Positions 44,893 to 54,739 of a DNA stretch of 64,000 nucleotides are shown here, piece after piece. Positions within the stretch are counted from its first letter, which is position 1, and the number at the start of each line of letters is the position of its first letter. The position numbers were made by a program, and so were the translations under genes. This DNA is from Diploptera punctata (taxonomy: Eukaryota; Arthropoda; Insecta; Blattodea; Blaberidae), in contig JASPKZ010005708.1 in NCBI GenBank assembly GCA_030220185.1, positions 62,001 through 126,000 on the forward strand, in the 5' to 3' direction. The notes beneath the pieces were generated by a model that was not told where the DNA came from, searched no databases, and worked only from the letters and a program-made list of their open reading frames with translations.

Positions 44893-46077
44893 TTGAGAGA
44901 GAAGATTAATGATCTTGAAATGAATGCAAAAAATAGGAACATTAGACAATTATATCAGGGAATCAGTATAGAGAAGAAAGGGTTTCAGGCTAGAACAAAC
45001 ATAATTCGGAATGAAAATGGGGATATGATTTCAGATTCCAGGAGTATATTAAATAGATGGAAAAGTTACTTTAATCAGCTATTAAATGTACATACAGAAC
45101 AGGGCATTGAGGAGGATAATTTGCAGACAGCAGAAATGCTAGTAGCAGAGCCAAGTGCATTAGAGGTCGAAATGGCGATTGAAAAATTGAAGATGTATAA
45201 AACATCAGGTTCAGATGAGATCCCAGCAGAATTGATAAAATCAGGGGGAGAAAAATTGATGGACAAGATACGCTGGTTGCTTAGTATGATTTGGGAAAAT
45301 GAAGCTCTTCCAGATGAATGGAAGGAATCAATTATCGTACCAATTTATAAGAAAGGAGATAAAACTGATTGCAACAACTACAGGGGCATCTCATTACTTT
45401 CAACTTCGTACAAAATTCTAACAAATATATTAGTAAGCAGACTTACTCCCTATATTGATGACATTCTAGGAGATCATCAATGTGGATTTAGAAGAAACAG
45501 GTCTACAAAAGATCAGATTTTTAGTATAAGGCAGATTTTAGAAAAGAAATGGGAATATAATGGTACTGTACATCAACTGCATGTAGACTTAAAAAAAGCA
45601 TATGATTCAATTAAGAGGGAGAAGTTATATAGTATCCTGCTGGAGTTCGGAATTCCTAAAACGTTAGTTAGACTTATACGAACGTGTCTAAATGGCAGTA
45701 GGGTGCGTGTAGGCAAACAGTTTTTGGACACCTTTGAAATCCAGAATAGGTTGAAGCAAGGAGATGCACTATCTCCTCTACTATTTAATTTTGTACTAGA
45801 GCATGCCATTAAATCTTTAGAGGATGAAGAAGGCTTACAACTCAATGGTATTAATAAACTGTTAGTTTATGCTGATGATGTAGTATCATTGGCCGATAGT
45901 GAGGAGATACTAAAAGACAACACGCACACACTATTGAGTAACACTAAGGAATTAGGACTGGAAGTAAATATCAATAAAACTAAATATATGGTCACACGTA
46001 GAAATGTATTTTATAATGGAAATGGACAGCTAATGACAAATGAGGGAAATTTTGAGGAAGTGGCTGAATTCAAATAA
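44893..46077 (+). pseudogene. RTE-like LINE reverse transcriptase (394 codons open)
   Basis: The longest believable open coding stretch in the window. The order is KINDLEMNAKNRNIRQL (linker), KTSGSDEIPAELIKSGG, VPIYKKGDKTDCNNYRG, HQCGFRRNRSTKDQIFS, LHVDLKKAYDSIKREKL (motif A), NRLKQGDALSPLLFNFVL (motif B), LLVYADDVVSLADS (motif C intact) and GLEVNINKTKYMV (motif D). A one-base loss near 44876 separates it from the endonuclease. A 13-base deletion after GAATTCAAATA (46076) cuts it off from the C-terminal domain. Confidence 0.9.
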
Positions 46078-46131
46078 TCACAAATAGGAATTAGATGCAC
46101 AAAGAAAGTAAACATAGGCTCAATTCTGGAA

Positions 46132-46662
46132 ATGCATGTTTTTTATGCATTGCAGAGACTTTTGATGTCCCAACTCCTTTCAAAAAATGTTAAACTGAAA
46201 ATATATAAACCTATTATTCTACCAGTTATATTATATGGGTGCGAAACATGGACTCTTACTTTAAGGGAGGAAAGGAGATTGCAAGTATTTGAGAATAAAA
46301 TACTTAGGAAAATTTTTGGACCAAGGAGAGATGAACAGACAGGTGAATGGAGAAGACTACCTAACAATGAACTAAATGGTCTTTATAGGAAGCCAGATAT
46401 AATAAAAACAGTTAAGTCTCGTAGACTGCGATGGGCAGGACATGTTGCACATATGGGGAATGAAAGACGTGTATGGAAGCTTCTTGTAGGAAAGCCAGAG
46501 GGAAAACGCCCAGTTGGTAGACCAAGAATGAGGTGGGATAATAACATTACCTATGTTTTGAGGGAAGTAGATCATACAGGGAATGATTGGAAACCATTAG
46601 CACAGGATAGGGATGTATGGAGAGCTTATGTCCGTGCGGCCATGAACCTACGGGTTCGATAG
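46132..46662 (+). pseudogene. RTE-like LINE C-terminal domain
   Basis: FYALQRLLMSQLLSKNVKL, ILYGCETWTLTLREERRL, RKIFGPRRDEQTGEW, RRLRWAGHVAHM, GKPEGKRPVGRPRMRWD, AQDRDVWRAYVRAAMNL and a natural stop before TGCCAGTGAG. Open throughout but out of frame with the RT upstream because of the 13-base deletion. Confidence 0.88.
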
Positions 46663-46799
46663 TGCCAGTGAGTAAGTAAGCAAGAGTAAGTAGGTGTGAC
46701 ATTATCATGGACACGCTCTATAATAAAAATTTCAAACTCTTTTTTATAGAACGAATGTCACAAGATTCGTTAATTGAATTAAATTATAATACATGTAAT

Positions 46800-47381
46800 T
46801 AATTTAGCAGACAAAATACCATGACCTCTAACAAGAGAAAATTGGAGCCCGTTATTGTGTAATCTGTTCCTCACTGATTAGCACATTACTCAATACTTTC
46901 AATCTGGAATTAATAATTCGTGCATAAATTTTACACATAACATTTAGTAAACTTATCCCTCTGCAGTTCTTACGCTGATTTCTTTGCCCTTTCTTAAACA
47001 ATGAAATAGTTTTGCAACTTTCCATTTTCCTGAATTTTTTTTTTCTTCTCCAACACATATTCAGTAAATGTAGTAAACGTAATTGTAATATTAATCCACC
47101 ATATTTAAATATTCATATTGTTATTTTATCTGTACCCGGAGCCTTTCTATTTATTATTTTTTATGGCCTCTTGCAGTTAAATGTTATTAAACCTACTGTT
47201 ATTTCCTCTTGTTCTTCACTCTGTGTATTCTCTTTTGTATTGTATCATAGCAAATCCTTATAACAACTTATCTATTCTTCTTCCGTTGTACAAGATAGTA
47301 TCTCTTTCTTTTGATTTGAGATGCCTCATTACTTTCCATGCTATATTTTGCCTTCCATAAGTATCATGCTCGATTAATGAC

Positions 47382-47385
<4 letters not shown>
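46800..47385 (-). pseudogene. Decayed LINE, linker to RT fingers
   Basis: Minus-strand pieces are HEYGRQNIAWKVMRHLKSKE, KKKFRKMESCKTISLFKKGQ (IPIFKKGD-type motif), NCRGISLLNVMCKIYARI (NYRGISLL) and LSNVLISEEQ. Frames change several times. It could belong with the fragments at 25556 and 28881. Confidence 0.65.
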
Positions 47386-47415
<30 letters not shown>

Positions 47416-47437
47416 TTAACAACAATAATAATAATAA
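47382..47437. repeat. (AAT)n microsatellite
   Basis: AAT units with an AAC interruption, directly before the 5' end of a plus-strand SINE. Confidence 0.92.
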
Positions 47438-47640
47438 TGTCCATCGCAGTAGTCTCGAGGTAACGTAATTATCTCGTAATAGGGAGCTCGGGGTTCGATC
47501 CCCTGTTGGGATAAGTTTCCTTGGAGAGTTTGTTTTTCGGATGTTTCCTCACCTGTGAGACATATGGTCCCCGAACATCATCTGGCCATCATATCCATCC
47601 ATATAGTCCACAGACGAGAAGAATGAAAGTTGGCCACGGG
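47437..47640 (+). repeat. tRNA-derived SINE, head H1, diverged
   Basis: GTCCATCGCAGTAGTCTCGAGG (box A at about 47449) and GGGGTTCGATCCCC (box B, 47491-47502), then TTTCCTCACCTGTGAGACA, GGTCCCCGAACATCATCTGG. The head and body are H1-like but diverged. The 3' end matches neither tail A nor tail B. Its 5' end abuts an AAT tract, as in two other H1 SINEs. Confidence 0.75.
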
Positions 47641-47668
47641 GAACTGCAAGCGATACAATGGCTTACTA

Positions 47669-48013
47669 ACATACAAAATTATGAAATATTTACCTAAAAG
47701 ATCCGTCTCCTCAGCTTTATTAGTTATTCATCTGTAGCGCTTTCGGGACTAGTCCCATCATCAGCAGGATTCAAAACTGGTGTTTCAATGGTATTTTCAT
47801 TTATGAAAACGAACCCAGTACGTGTAACCCCCTCTACCAGATCTTCAGTGAAACAGCAGAATCCTGCTGGTGAAGGCACTAGTCTCGAAAGCGCTACAGA
47901 TAAATAACAAATAAAGTTGATGAGACAGACCTTTTAGGTAAATATTTCATAATTTTATATATTAATTTTGAATAAACCTCAACGGAACTCATCGTGAATC
48001 TTATTAATGTTAT
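47669..48013. mobile_element. Hairpin element P1, Penelope-like, two hammerhead-like cores
   Basis: 345 bp flanked by an exact 12-base duplication AATGGCTTACTA (47657-47668, 48014-48025). Two 98-bp inverted arms (47675-47772, 47859-47956) surround an 86-bp centre. Each arm has a hammerhead-type core. On the minus strand (47732-47767) it is CTG, CTGATGA, T, GGGACTAGTCCC, GAA, AGCGCT, A, CAG. On the plus strand (47864-47899) CTGGTGA, GGCACTAGTCTC and GAAAGCGCTACAG. A one-sided tail, AACCTCAACGGAACTC to ATTAATGTTAT, follows the right arm. It is non-coding. Hammerheads are established parts of Penelope-like element repeats; assigning P1 to that group is inference. Confidence 0.75.
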
Positions 48014-48025
48014 AATGGCTTACTA

Positions 48026-48582
48026 CCTGAGAATATAGGAACAGTCCATGATGTCATTCACTTTTGTAGTTTATTTCAGGCGTATTTAATTTTATATTTT
48101 GTGTTTTACGGTAATTAAATTTGCTCTTCTTATTCAGTTTAGTTACTTTATATTTTAATGTTTCGTAGTTCACTGTGAGGTAAAGGCGATGATTAAAATT
48201 TTGAAGTGTGCCTGCCAGACTCTGAACTAATGCCCGCTCAGCGTCCGAATGAAGGTAAGTTATAGTACAACCCTTCATGATATAATGTGCTGAGTATGAA
48301 ATACCTATTGCTTTCATTCACTTCGTCTGTGGACCGTATCTTATTCGCCATGTTTAGTATAAATATATGAATGAATGTTGTGTCTTGTCTTAAATGTTCA
48401 TGCTCTCTCGGAAGTGGACCCGACATTGAGTTGTTCACTCATCCAGGAAGCTGCTCCATGTTCTTGTGTATTTAAAAATGTATGTGTGTGATCCAGAGTT
48501 AAAAATTCTCTCCCGGCAGGTCGAGTCCCTTTACGGCCCGGGTGGCGTGGGACGTGTGAAAGTGCCTACAAAGAGAAAAGGT
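48026..48582. other. No recognisable gene or repeat
   Basis: Unassigned DNA. Minus-strand frames of 87 and 66 codons (48054-48438) have no motif. Confidence 0.4.
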
Positions 48583-48655
48583 AGGGACAGAGAGAGGGAG
48601 AGAGGGAGGGAGGGAGAGAAAGAGAAGAAGAAGAATAAATGTTCTTCTTCTTCTT
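48583..48655. repeat. GA-rich tract ending in GAA/TTC hairpin
   Basis: GAGGGAGAGAGGGAGG then GAAGAAGAAG, a short spacer, and TTCTTCTTCTTC, which can pair with it. Confidence 0.85.
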
Positions 48656-49215
48656 CACTTCACGGGCTAGGCAAATTGCCTGTTCCGCCTCACAGTTGTT
48701 CTGTCCATCTTTTCACTGGCCTTCCTACATTCCTTGAACCTCTTGGCTTGTAGTTGAATGCTGCTCTTGGTAATCTTGTTAAATGCATTCTTTCCACATG
48801 TGTAAACCATTTCCCTCTATATTCTCTGATTTTCTCATCCAATGGACATATATTTAACTATGTTCTTATATCTTCATTCCTTATCTGATCCAATCTTGTG
48901 CAGCCTGTTGTTCTTCTAAGGAAGTTCATTTCTGTGCTTTGTATTCTACTTTGCAATTTTTTTGGTCATTACCCAAGTTTCGCTCCCATAAAGTAATGCA
49001 GGAACTGCCAATGTTTTATAAAATTTCAATCTAGTATCTCTTCTTGTTTTATTCTTTAATGTTTTATGTATAGTTCCGCATATCATTTGAAATTTCGACA
49101 GTTTCACATGTATGTCTCTTTCAGTTTTTGTGTTTATAGTAAAATTACAACCCAAATAATTAAAATGCGTTACTTGTTCCAGAGGTTTGTTGTCTATTAC
49201 GATATAAACAGTGGC
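48645..49215 (-). pseudogene. LINE thumb to C-terminus
   Basis: The minus strand from 49210 reads VIDNKPLEQVTHFNYLGCNF, NTKTERDIHVKLSKF, RRDTRLKFYKTLAVPALLYG then SETWVMTKK, and in the next frame LQSRIQSTEMNFLRR, HVERM-like text and GRPVKRW. It is the post-palm region of a LINE, similar in order to the fragment at 24266. One or more frameshifts lie near 48955. Confidence 0.75.
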
Positions 49216-50109
49216 TTCAACAAAAAACAGAAGAAGAATAAATAGCAATAATAATATATGAACCAAATGCTGTATTAAAATATGTTTTATTTATTTTTGT
49301 TACTCCACAATTACTGAATTATGTAGACCTATAAATGTATAAGATAAATAATATTTATAATGAAAAATAAATTTATTTTTTAATTATAAATAGAGAACAT
49401 TATTTTCATAATGCGACTTCTTCAAATTAAAACCATCTCTTTAATGACAATAATAACTTAATCAAAGTATAATAAGTTAAGTACCAATGGCGCCCAAAAT
49501 TTGCAATGTGTAGCGAGTTTACTATTTATTTTTAACTGTTAATCTGTTTCCATAAATAACTAGATGAAGTGATTTTGCGCACATTTTGTAATCAAGAAAT
49601 GATTGGATGTGTTTATGAACTCCGGACGTCTGATACACAAGGCCAGTGTCACGGCTTGGATGGTACATAGTGTTATACAACGCGTTACATAAAATGTACT
49701 TGATGTAATTTGATAGCCGTAAAATTGGTTTGTCCTTGAATCGTGTTGACACATTGCAGGGAGAATAATGTACTGTACTTCACAACTCAATGGAAAACTG
49801 GTCTGCAACGCTTCCCTCGCAATATGCAGATTGTTTCAAACATTTCGCATCAGAATTGTACATATTAGAGGATTGTAAACTTTCTGTGAAATGAAATTCC
49901 AATTCTCGTAAATGTAAGCGCCCAAAAATCATAAACTTTGCACGCTGTAGGAAATTTGGTAATATTTAGGGAGTATTTTATTTATTCTTTTGTAGAGGCA
50001 GGCAGAGTAAATATGTTGGACATTACTAAGAGTATTCAGATACCTCCAACGTTTTAAACGAGTCTTTTAGGTTGTTCATCTCTCTTTACTGAACATTGTA
50101 TTTTTAAAT
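49216..50109. other. No recognisable gene or repeat
   Basis: AT-rich unassigned DNA. Overlapping minus-strand frames at 49522-49808 (76-82 codons) have no motif. Confidence 0.4.
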
Positions 50110-50690
50110 TTTGTTAAATCAGAGTAAAATTAAAATTAAACAGAGATAAGAAACAGGATCAATATAGGAAAGTATGCTATATCTCCCTAAATGGAATAGT
50201 ATGGGACAAACATATCTTCAAAGGGGGAAAAAAAAACTATTTTTAATACAATAATCAGAAGCATTATTACCTATGGAGCTGATGTGTGGGCTTTAAATGC
50301 ACAAATGAAAAAAAAAATTGCTCGCCACTGAAATGGACTACTGGAGACGTGCTGCAAGAATATCCAGGAAGGATAAAATCAGAAATTCATATATAAAAGA
50401 AAAAATACAGGTACAATATTCAATATTAGATTTTATAAAGAAGAACAATTAAATTGGTATGGACACATTAGAAGGATGGAAGAAGGAAGACTGCCTAAGA
50501 TAATCATGGATTGGGAACCACAGGGAAGGAAAAAGAAGGGTAGACCAAATATTACGTGGATTCAGGGAATCAATGAAACTAAGAGGGAATGGGAAATAGA
50601 AGAAGATATATGGATGAACAGACAAGAATGGAAAAATGTGTTGAAACAAATGTGTAGTTAACTGTGAACATGGGTACCGGAAAAATGTAT
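50110..50690 (+). pseudogene. LINE C-terminal region
   Basis: Pieces are ISLNGIVWDKHIFKGG, KKKLLATEMDYWRRAARISR-like text split by a frameshift near 50320, KIRNSYIKEKIQ, EEQLNWYGHIRRMEEGRL, KIIMDWEPQGRKKKGRPN and DIWMNRQEWKNVL. Motif order equals that of 31423-31970. Confidence 0.75.
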
Positions 50691-50734
50691 ATTCATTGTA
50701 AAAGCCGGAATAATTAAAAAAAATAAAATTATAT

Positions 50735-51175
50735 TATAAAATTGTTACTAAAAGGTCCGTCTCCTCAACTTTGTAAACTATTAACTATCTCTAGGCCTTT
50801 CGGGACTACTCCAATCATAAGCAGAAGGAGCAGGAGATAGGCATGTATCTACTGCCCCTGAATGAAATACTGATACCAGAGTGTACCTGTCTCCTGTTGA
50901 TGATGGGACCAGTTCAGAAAGGCATGTAGAGAATTAATAGTTTGCAAATTTGAGGAGACGGACCCGTTATACGTAACAATTTTATATTGTAATTTTAATT
51001 TTATGACTGATGCCAGGGATAAGAATGTTGGGAAGACCATTGAAGAGATGGAAGGACCAATTCGACCTATAATGAGATCAGAACAGGCCATTGGGCTTAA
51101 TCCTTGTTGTTGTTGATGATAATGACTGATACCTCAACGAAATTTTATAATGAATTTGATTAATGTTAAATGAGA
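50735..51175. mobile_element. Hairpin element P2, Penelope-like, with nested LINE end
   Basis: Inverted arms run 50735-50828 and 50893-50986 (TATAAAATTGTTAC paired with GTAACAATTTTATA; GGTCCGTCTCCTCAA with TTTGAGGAGACGGACC). Hammerhead-like cores lie at 50791-50824 (minus: CTTATGA, TGGAGTAGTCCC, GAAAGGCCTA) and 50893-50928 (plus: TTGATGA, TGGGACCAGTTCA, GAAAGGC). The one-sided tail ACCTCAACGAAATTTTATAA lies at 51131-51170, separated from the arm by a 110-bp LINE 3' end (51012-51121). Confidence 0.65.
51012..51121 (+). mobile_element. LINE family F 3' end inserted in P2
   Basis: AGAATGTTGGGAAGACC, GAAGAGATGGAAGGACCAA and CAGGCCATTGGGCTTAATCC plus a (TTG)n/(ATG) tail are nearly the same as 24575-24682. 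A 9-base direct repeat ATGACTGAT (51003-51011 and 51122-51130) flanks it. A very short retrotransposed end, younger than P2. Confidence 0.8.
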
Positions 51176-51189
51176 GTATATACAATATC

Positions 51190-51603
51190 GCAGGTGCCGT
51201 CGCTCTCAACTAGGTTAATTTTTGTTTTAATATTTTAAGAACTGTAGGCCTATCGGAAACCGGGTACTATCATCAGCAGAAGAGATATGTGCTACCACCT
51301 GTTGTTGTCTTGCGTCTTTTTGACATCAGCGACCTTCCAGCATCGTCAATACCAATAGAGTCAGTTGCTACCGACGACGCTGGAATAACGCTAATATTAA
51401 GAGCGTCGCGTCGCAAAACAACAGTTAGTAGCACATATTTTTTCTGCTGATGATGGAAGCCGGTTTCCGAAAAGCCTGCAGTTCTTAAAAAATTTAAAGA
51501 ATTGTGACCTAGTTGAGGCACCTGCCAGGAATACATTTTAACATTTTATTTTATGACTATTTACCTCAACGGAATTTTAGTTTGAATTTTATCAGTGTTT
51601 TTC
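51190..51603. mobile_element. Hairpin element P3, Penelope-like, near-complete palindrome
   Basis: 51190-51525 folds back along almost its whole length (arms of about 165 bp; GCAGGTGCC pairs with GGCACCTGC, and AGCATCGTC with GACGACGCT near the centre). Hammerhead-like cores are at 51242-51279 on the minus strand (CTGATGA, GGTTTCC, GATAGGCCTACAG) and 51444-51480 on the plus strand (CTG, CTGATGA, T, GGAAGCCGGTTTCC, GAAAAGCCTGCAG). The tail ACCTCAACGGAATTTTAG is at 51563-51600. Non-coding. Confidence 0.7.
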
Positions 51604-51714
51604 AACATCGTCTAGTCTTTCAATTTTTTTATCTCCTGGATACATGCCTCGTATTCCTTTCTTTCCCCTCCCAGACGGACACAATTCCAACACCGTTTTA
51701 GATACCTTACATAC

Positions 51715-51781
51715 TTTTTATATGCCCGTGCCAATTCAGTTGCTTATGTCTCACATAATATTAATAATAATATTATTATTG

Positions 51782-51820
<39 letters not shown>

Positions 51821-51905
51821 CCTTTCTTCTTGCATTCTTCTTTTATGCCCATGCCAATTCAGTTGCTTATGTCTCACATAATATCAATAATAATATTATT
51901 ATTGT

Positions 51906-51935
<30 letters not shown>
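51715..51935. repeat. Tandem duplication with ATT tracts
   Basis: TGCCAATTCAGTTGCTTATG followed by TCTCACATAATAT and ATT repeats occurs at 51730 and 51853, about 123 bases apart. A third, diverged unit lies at 52605-52684, beyond the LINE family C insertion. Confidence 0.8.
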
Positions 51936-51944
<9 letters not shown>

Positions 51945-51945
<1 letters not shown>

Positions 51946-52361
51946 TATAGGCCTACGTATTATTCCACGAATTGTCATGGCTACATCTAAAAGAGAGAAG
52001 AAAATCGCACTGTCTAATTCTCCTATTTAAGATCCTACATACCTCGATTCCCAATTATTATTTATCATCCCGTTTCCAGTATCTATTCTCAAACCATAAC
52101 TTAAACACAAGATCACAACATAGTCTCTTACTTAATATACCGCAACATAGGACATCACATCACTCCATGTCATATACCATCTCCACTTCTCGCAACTGGA
52201 ATTCCCTACCACAAGAAATAAGGGGCTGCCGGACATTGGCATCTTTTAAAAGAAATCTAAATTTATATTTGCTCTAAACTCGACTTCATTATTATCCAGT
52301 GTAAGATATATATATATATATATATATTAATTGGTGTTTCCCGTATAATGTATCATATTTA

Positions 52362-52400
<39 letters not shown>

Positions 52401-52600
52401 CGTATTGTTATTACACTATAAAATGTTGTTTGTACATGACATTTACATTGCTATATTTATTGTATCTTTAACTGTTTATAATTAGTATAGTGTATATCTA
52501 TATTTGTCAAATATTTATTTGTATTTGTGCTGGTTGAGTGGAAGAGAGGACTTTATGGCCTTAACTCTGCCAGAATAAATAAAGTATTATTATTATTATA
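51945..52600 (+). mobile_element. LINE family C 3' end
   Basis: It encodes SWLHLKERRKSHCLILLF, LHTSIPNYYLSSRFQYL, NHNLNTRSQHSLL, NWNSLPQEIRGCRTL and FKRNLNLYLL (51972-52277 open), then the 3' UTR with (TA)n and an ATT tract (52362-52400) and the end CTCTGCCAGAATAAATAAAG. It has a much cleaner 3' UTR than 9575-10940 because no LINE is inserted. Confidence 0.85.
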
Positions 52601-52684
52601 TTATTTCTTCTTGCATTCTTCTTATATGCACATGCCAATCAGTTGCTTATGCCTCACATAATTTGAATAATATAATAATAATAT

Positions 52685-53071
52685 TTTTTTTCAAATGCCC
52701 CAGGTTTGTCTTTCGGCATTCCTGGTTTCTCTCCTGGCATGGTGTACTTGTAACCCAATTCTGAGGTTGGGGCGCCTGGAAGGCGGGGTTACGTTGCACC
52801 GATGATATGATGAGTGATGGTGATGATAATGGTGCGCCAGAAGAGTCCCTAAACCTAAGCTTAACCTAAGATGAATACGAATGATGATGATTGCGATGGC
52901 CATATGGTTTCGGGGACCGTTTGGGCCTTAAAGTGTTCCTGACATTTGTCTTATCGGTGAGGAAAAACCCCGATAAAAACCTCACCCAGAAAAACTGTCC
53001 CGACCGGGGATCGAACCCGGGCCCGCTGCGTGACAAGGCAGCACGCTATCCCGAGACCACAGCGGTGGACC

Positions 53072-53072
<1 letters not shown>
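52685..53072 (-). repeat. tRNA-derived SINE, head H1 with tail B
   Basis: On the minus strand: GTCCACCGCTGTGGTCTCGG, box B GGTTCGATCCCC, the H1 body, then tail B (CTTAGGTTTAGGGACTCTTC, GCAACGTAACCCCGCC, GCCAGGAGAGAAACCAGG, ACCTGGGGCATTTG) and an A-run. AAT-type repeats lie on both sides (52668-52683, 53074-53150). The 96-codon plus-strand frame over it is a SINE artefact. Confidence 0.9.
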
Positions 53073-53073
<1 letters not shown>

Positions 53074-53148
<75 letters not shown>

Positions 53149-53170
53149 TTGTTATTAATAATATTAATAT
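53074..53170. repeat. (AAT)n microsatellite
   Basis: About 25 AAT units and then ATT/AAT interruptions, against the 5' end of the minus-strand SINE. Confidence 0.95.
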
Positions 53171-53174
53171 TATT

Positions 53175-54185
53175 AAATTGAATGCAAATATAGCTTGGTT
53201 GGTATTCCATAGGCTTTGTAACACGTATAAAAAATAATAAATATTTGGACGAAGAACCTAATTGCCAAGTTTAAACACTCTCGCTATCTAGCAGATAACG
53301 GTATAGGGAGTCATATGAATAGCATGAGGCAGTCTTTCGATCTTGTTAACTGTATTTCACTTCTTCTCATGTCAAGAAGCTACACAATCCTCCTCTCGAA
53401 GTTGAGTGGATCCCGATGAAGACTCTATACCGAAAGAAAAAAAATTATTATATACCTGGGAATCGATTCCGGGACTTCTGAGATGACTAGTCAAACAATA
53501 TTTTAAACCCACAGTTATGGTCTTTCAGATTCTTTTGCAAAGTGTAAATCTACGTCACCAGACCCCTGATTTACTTCCCTTCAGAATTAAACCAAATAAT
53601 GGGGCTGTGAACACATTGACAGAACTGAATTGTGAGATCAGAAATATTTAGTTCAATTGCTTAAACCCAAAGTACATGGTGTGCGTGAAATCGTTATTGA
53701 TGCTGAATATCAATACGTTATCGAATATTGCTGTATCATGTTCTCTCCAGTTTCGTAATCCACGTGTTTCCCGGGACATTCCGCAGTACTAAAAAAACCC
53801 CAAGGTCGACAGACCTAAGTGCCACTCAGAGTTGCAGCTCTGATTCGGCGAAACATGCGATTGGCTATCTACAGGTGGGCAATGGCTTCCAGTTTATTCG
53901 CATCACGTCTAAGGGATGGCTCATCAAAGCTTTTCAGACATTTGTCGGAATTCGAGTTCCATCTCTTTCTTATCAATAGAGTTCCATCCTGATGAAATTA
54001 TTCGTATGAGCACCCAACTTGAGGAGGAGGGAAATAGATAATAGAGCGGAGATGAAAGGGCAAGTGTAATCTTATATTAAATAGAGTAGGCCTACATGGT
54101 ATTTACCCCTTCATCCCTGCTGAAATTTTGACCCCCTTTCTCCCTAAGTTGGATGCTCTTACAAACAATAAAAATAATATTTATT
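53175..54185. other. No recognisable gene or repeat
   Basis: 1 kb of unassigned DNA. An 83-codon plus-strand frame at 53728-53979 has no motif I recognise. Confidence 0.4.
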
Positions 54186-54189
54186 TATT

Positions 54190-54545
54190 TATTTCAGGAT
54201 TGTTTCTGTTATATATACAGATATCCTCAACCAAAATAAACATTTTTCCTTCCACACTTCCCGGTCTTGCGTGTCTACTTCTGTCATATGTATCTTCTTC
54301 ATGTTGTCTTGAATTCCCTTTATCCACTTTGGCTTTGGTCTACCACGTTTCCCTTTTCCAGGAGGTATCCATTTCAATACTTCTTTGTTTGTTTCTGTGT
54401 CCCTTCTTCTCTTTATATGCCCATACCACCTTAGTTGGATTTCTTCAATCTCTTGTACAATATCCTTTTCTACATTCATAATTTCTCTTATTGTATTATT
54501 TTTTTTATTTTGTCTAATTTTGATATTCTTGTCAATTTTCTTAAG
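54190..54545 (-). pseudogene. LINE C-terminal region (96 codons open)
   Basis: The minus strand reads MNVEKDIVQEIEEIQLRWYG, HIKRRRDTETNKEVLKWIPP, GKGKRGRPKPKWIKGIQDNM and TQDREVWKEKC. It matches the 3' part of the internally deleted LINE at 5634-5960, but here with an intact frame. Upstream on the minus strand it continues KLTRISKLDK, so this copy is not the deleted form. Confidence 0.8.
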
Positions 54546-54584
54546 AAGCCATTTCTGTGACTAATAATTTATTTCTGTATGTTT

Positions 54585-54597
54585 TAATAATAATAAT

Positions 54598-54628
<31 letters not shown>

Positions 54629-54666
54629 ATAATAATAATAATAATATTAATAATAATAATAATAAT

Positions 54667-54739
<73 letters not shown>
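54585..54739. repeat. (AAT)n microsatellite, interrupted
   Basis: Blocks of AAT with regularly spaced ATTAAT interruptions, then about 25 pure units. It produces meaningless poly-Ile/Asn frames. Confidence 0.95.

Larger units (their letters stand above)
43440..46696 (+). mobile_element. RTE-like LINE, apparently full length (copy 5)
   Basis: It carries a 5' leader (CCTTGTCGTGGTGGAGTGGC, GAGAGCTATGCCAGCGGTAG), endonuclease, RT, C-terminal domain, TGCCAGTGAG and a GTAA-type tail. TGACATT at 43433-43439 and 46697-46703 is a plausible 7-base target duplication, giving a 3257-bp element, the expected size for RTE-type LINEs. The leader frame has ATG codons upstream of the endonuclease start. It is the reference copy for the six other plus-strand pieces in this window. 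Confidence 0.9.

Noticed and set aside
52891..53181. 96-codon plus-strand frame
   Set aside because: It is translation of the complementary strand of a SINE running into an AAT tract. Similar SINE-derived frames at 8230-8466 and 17394-17633 are rejected too.
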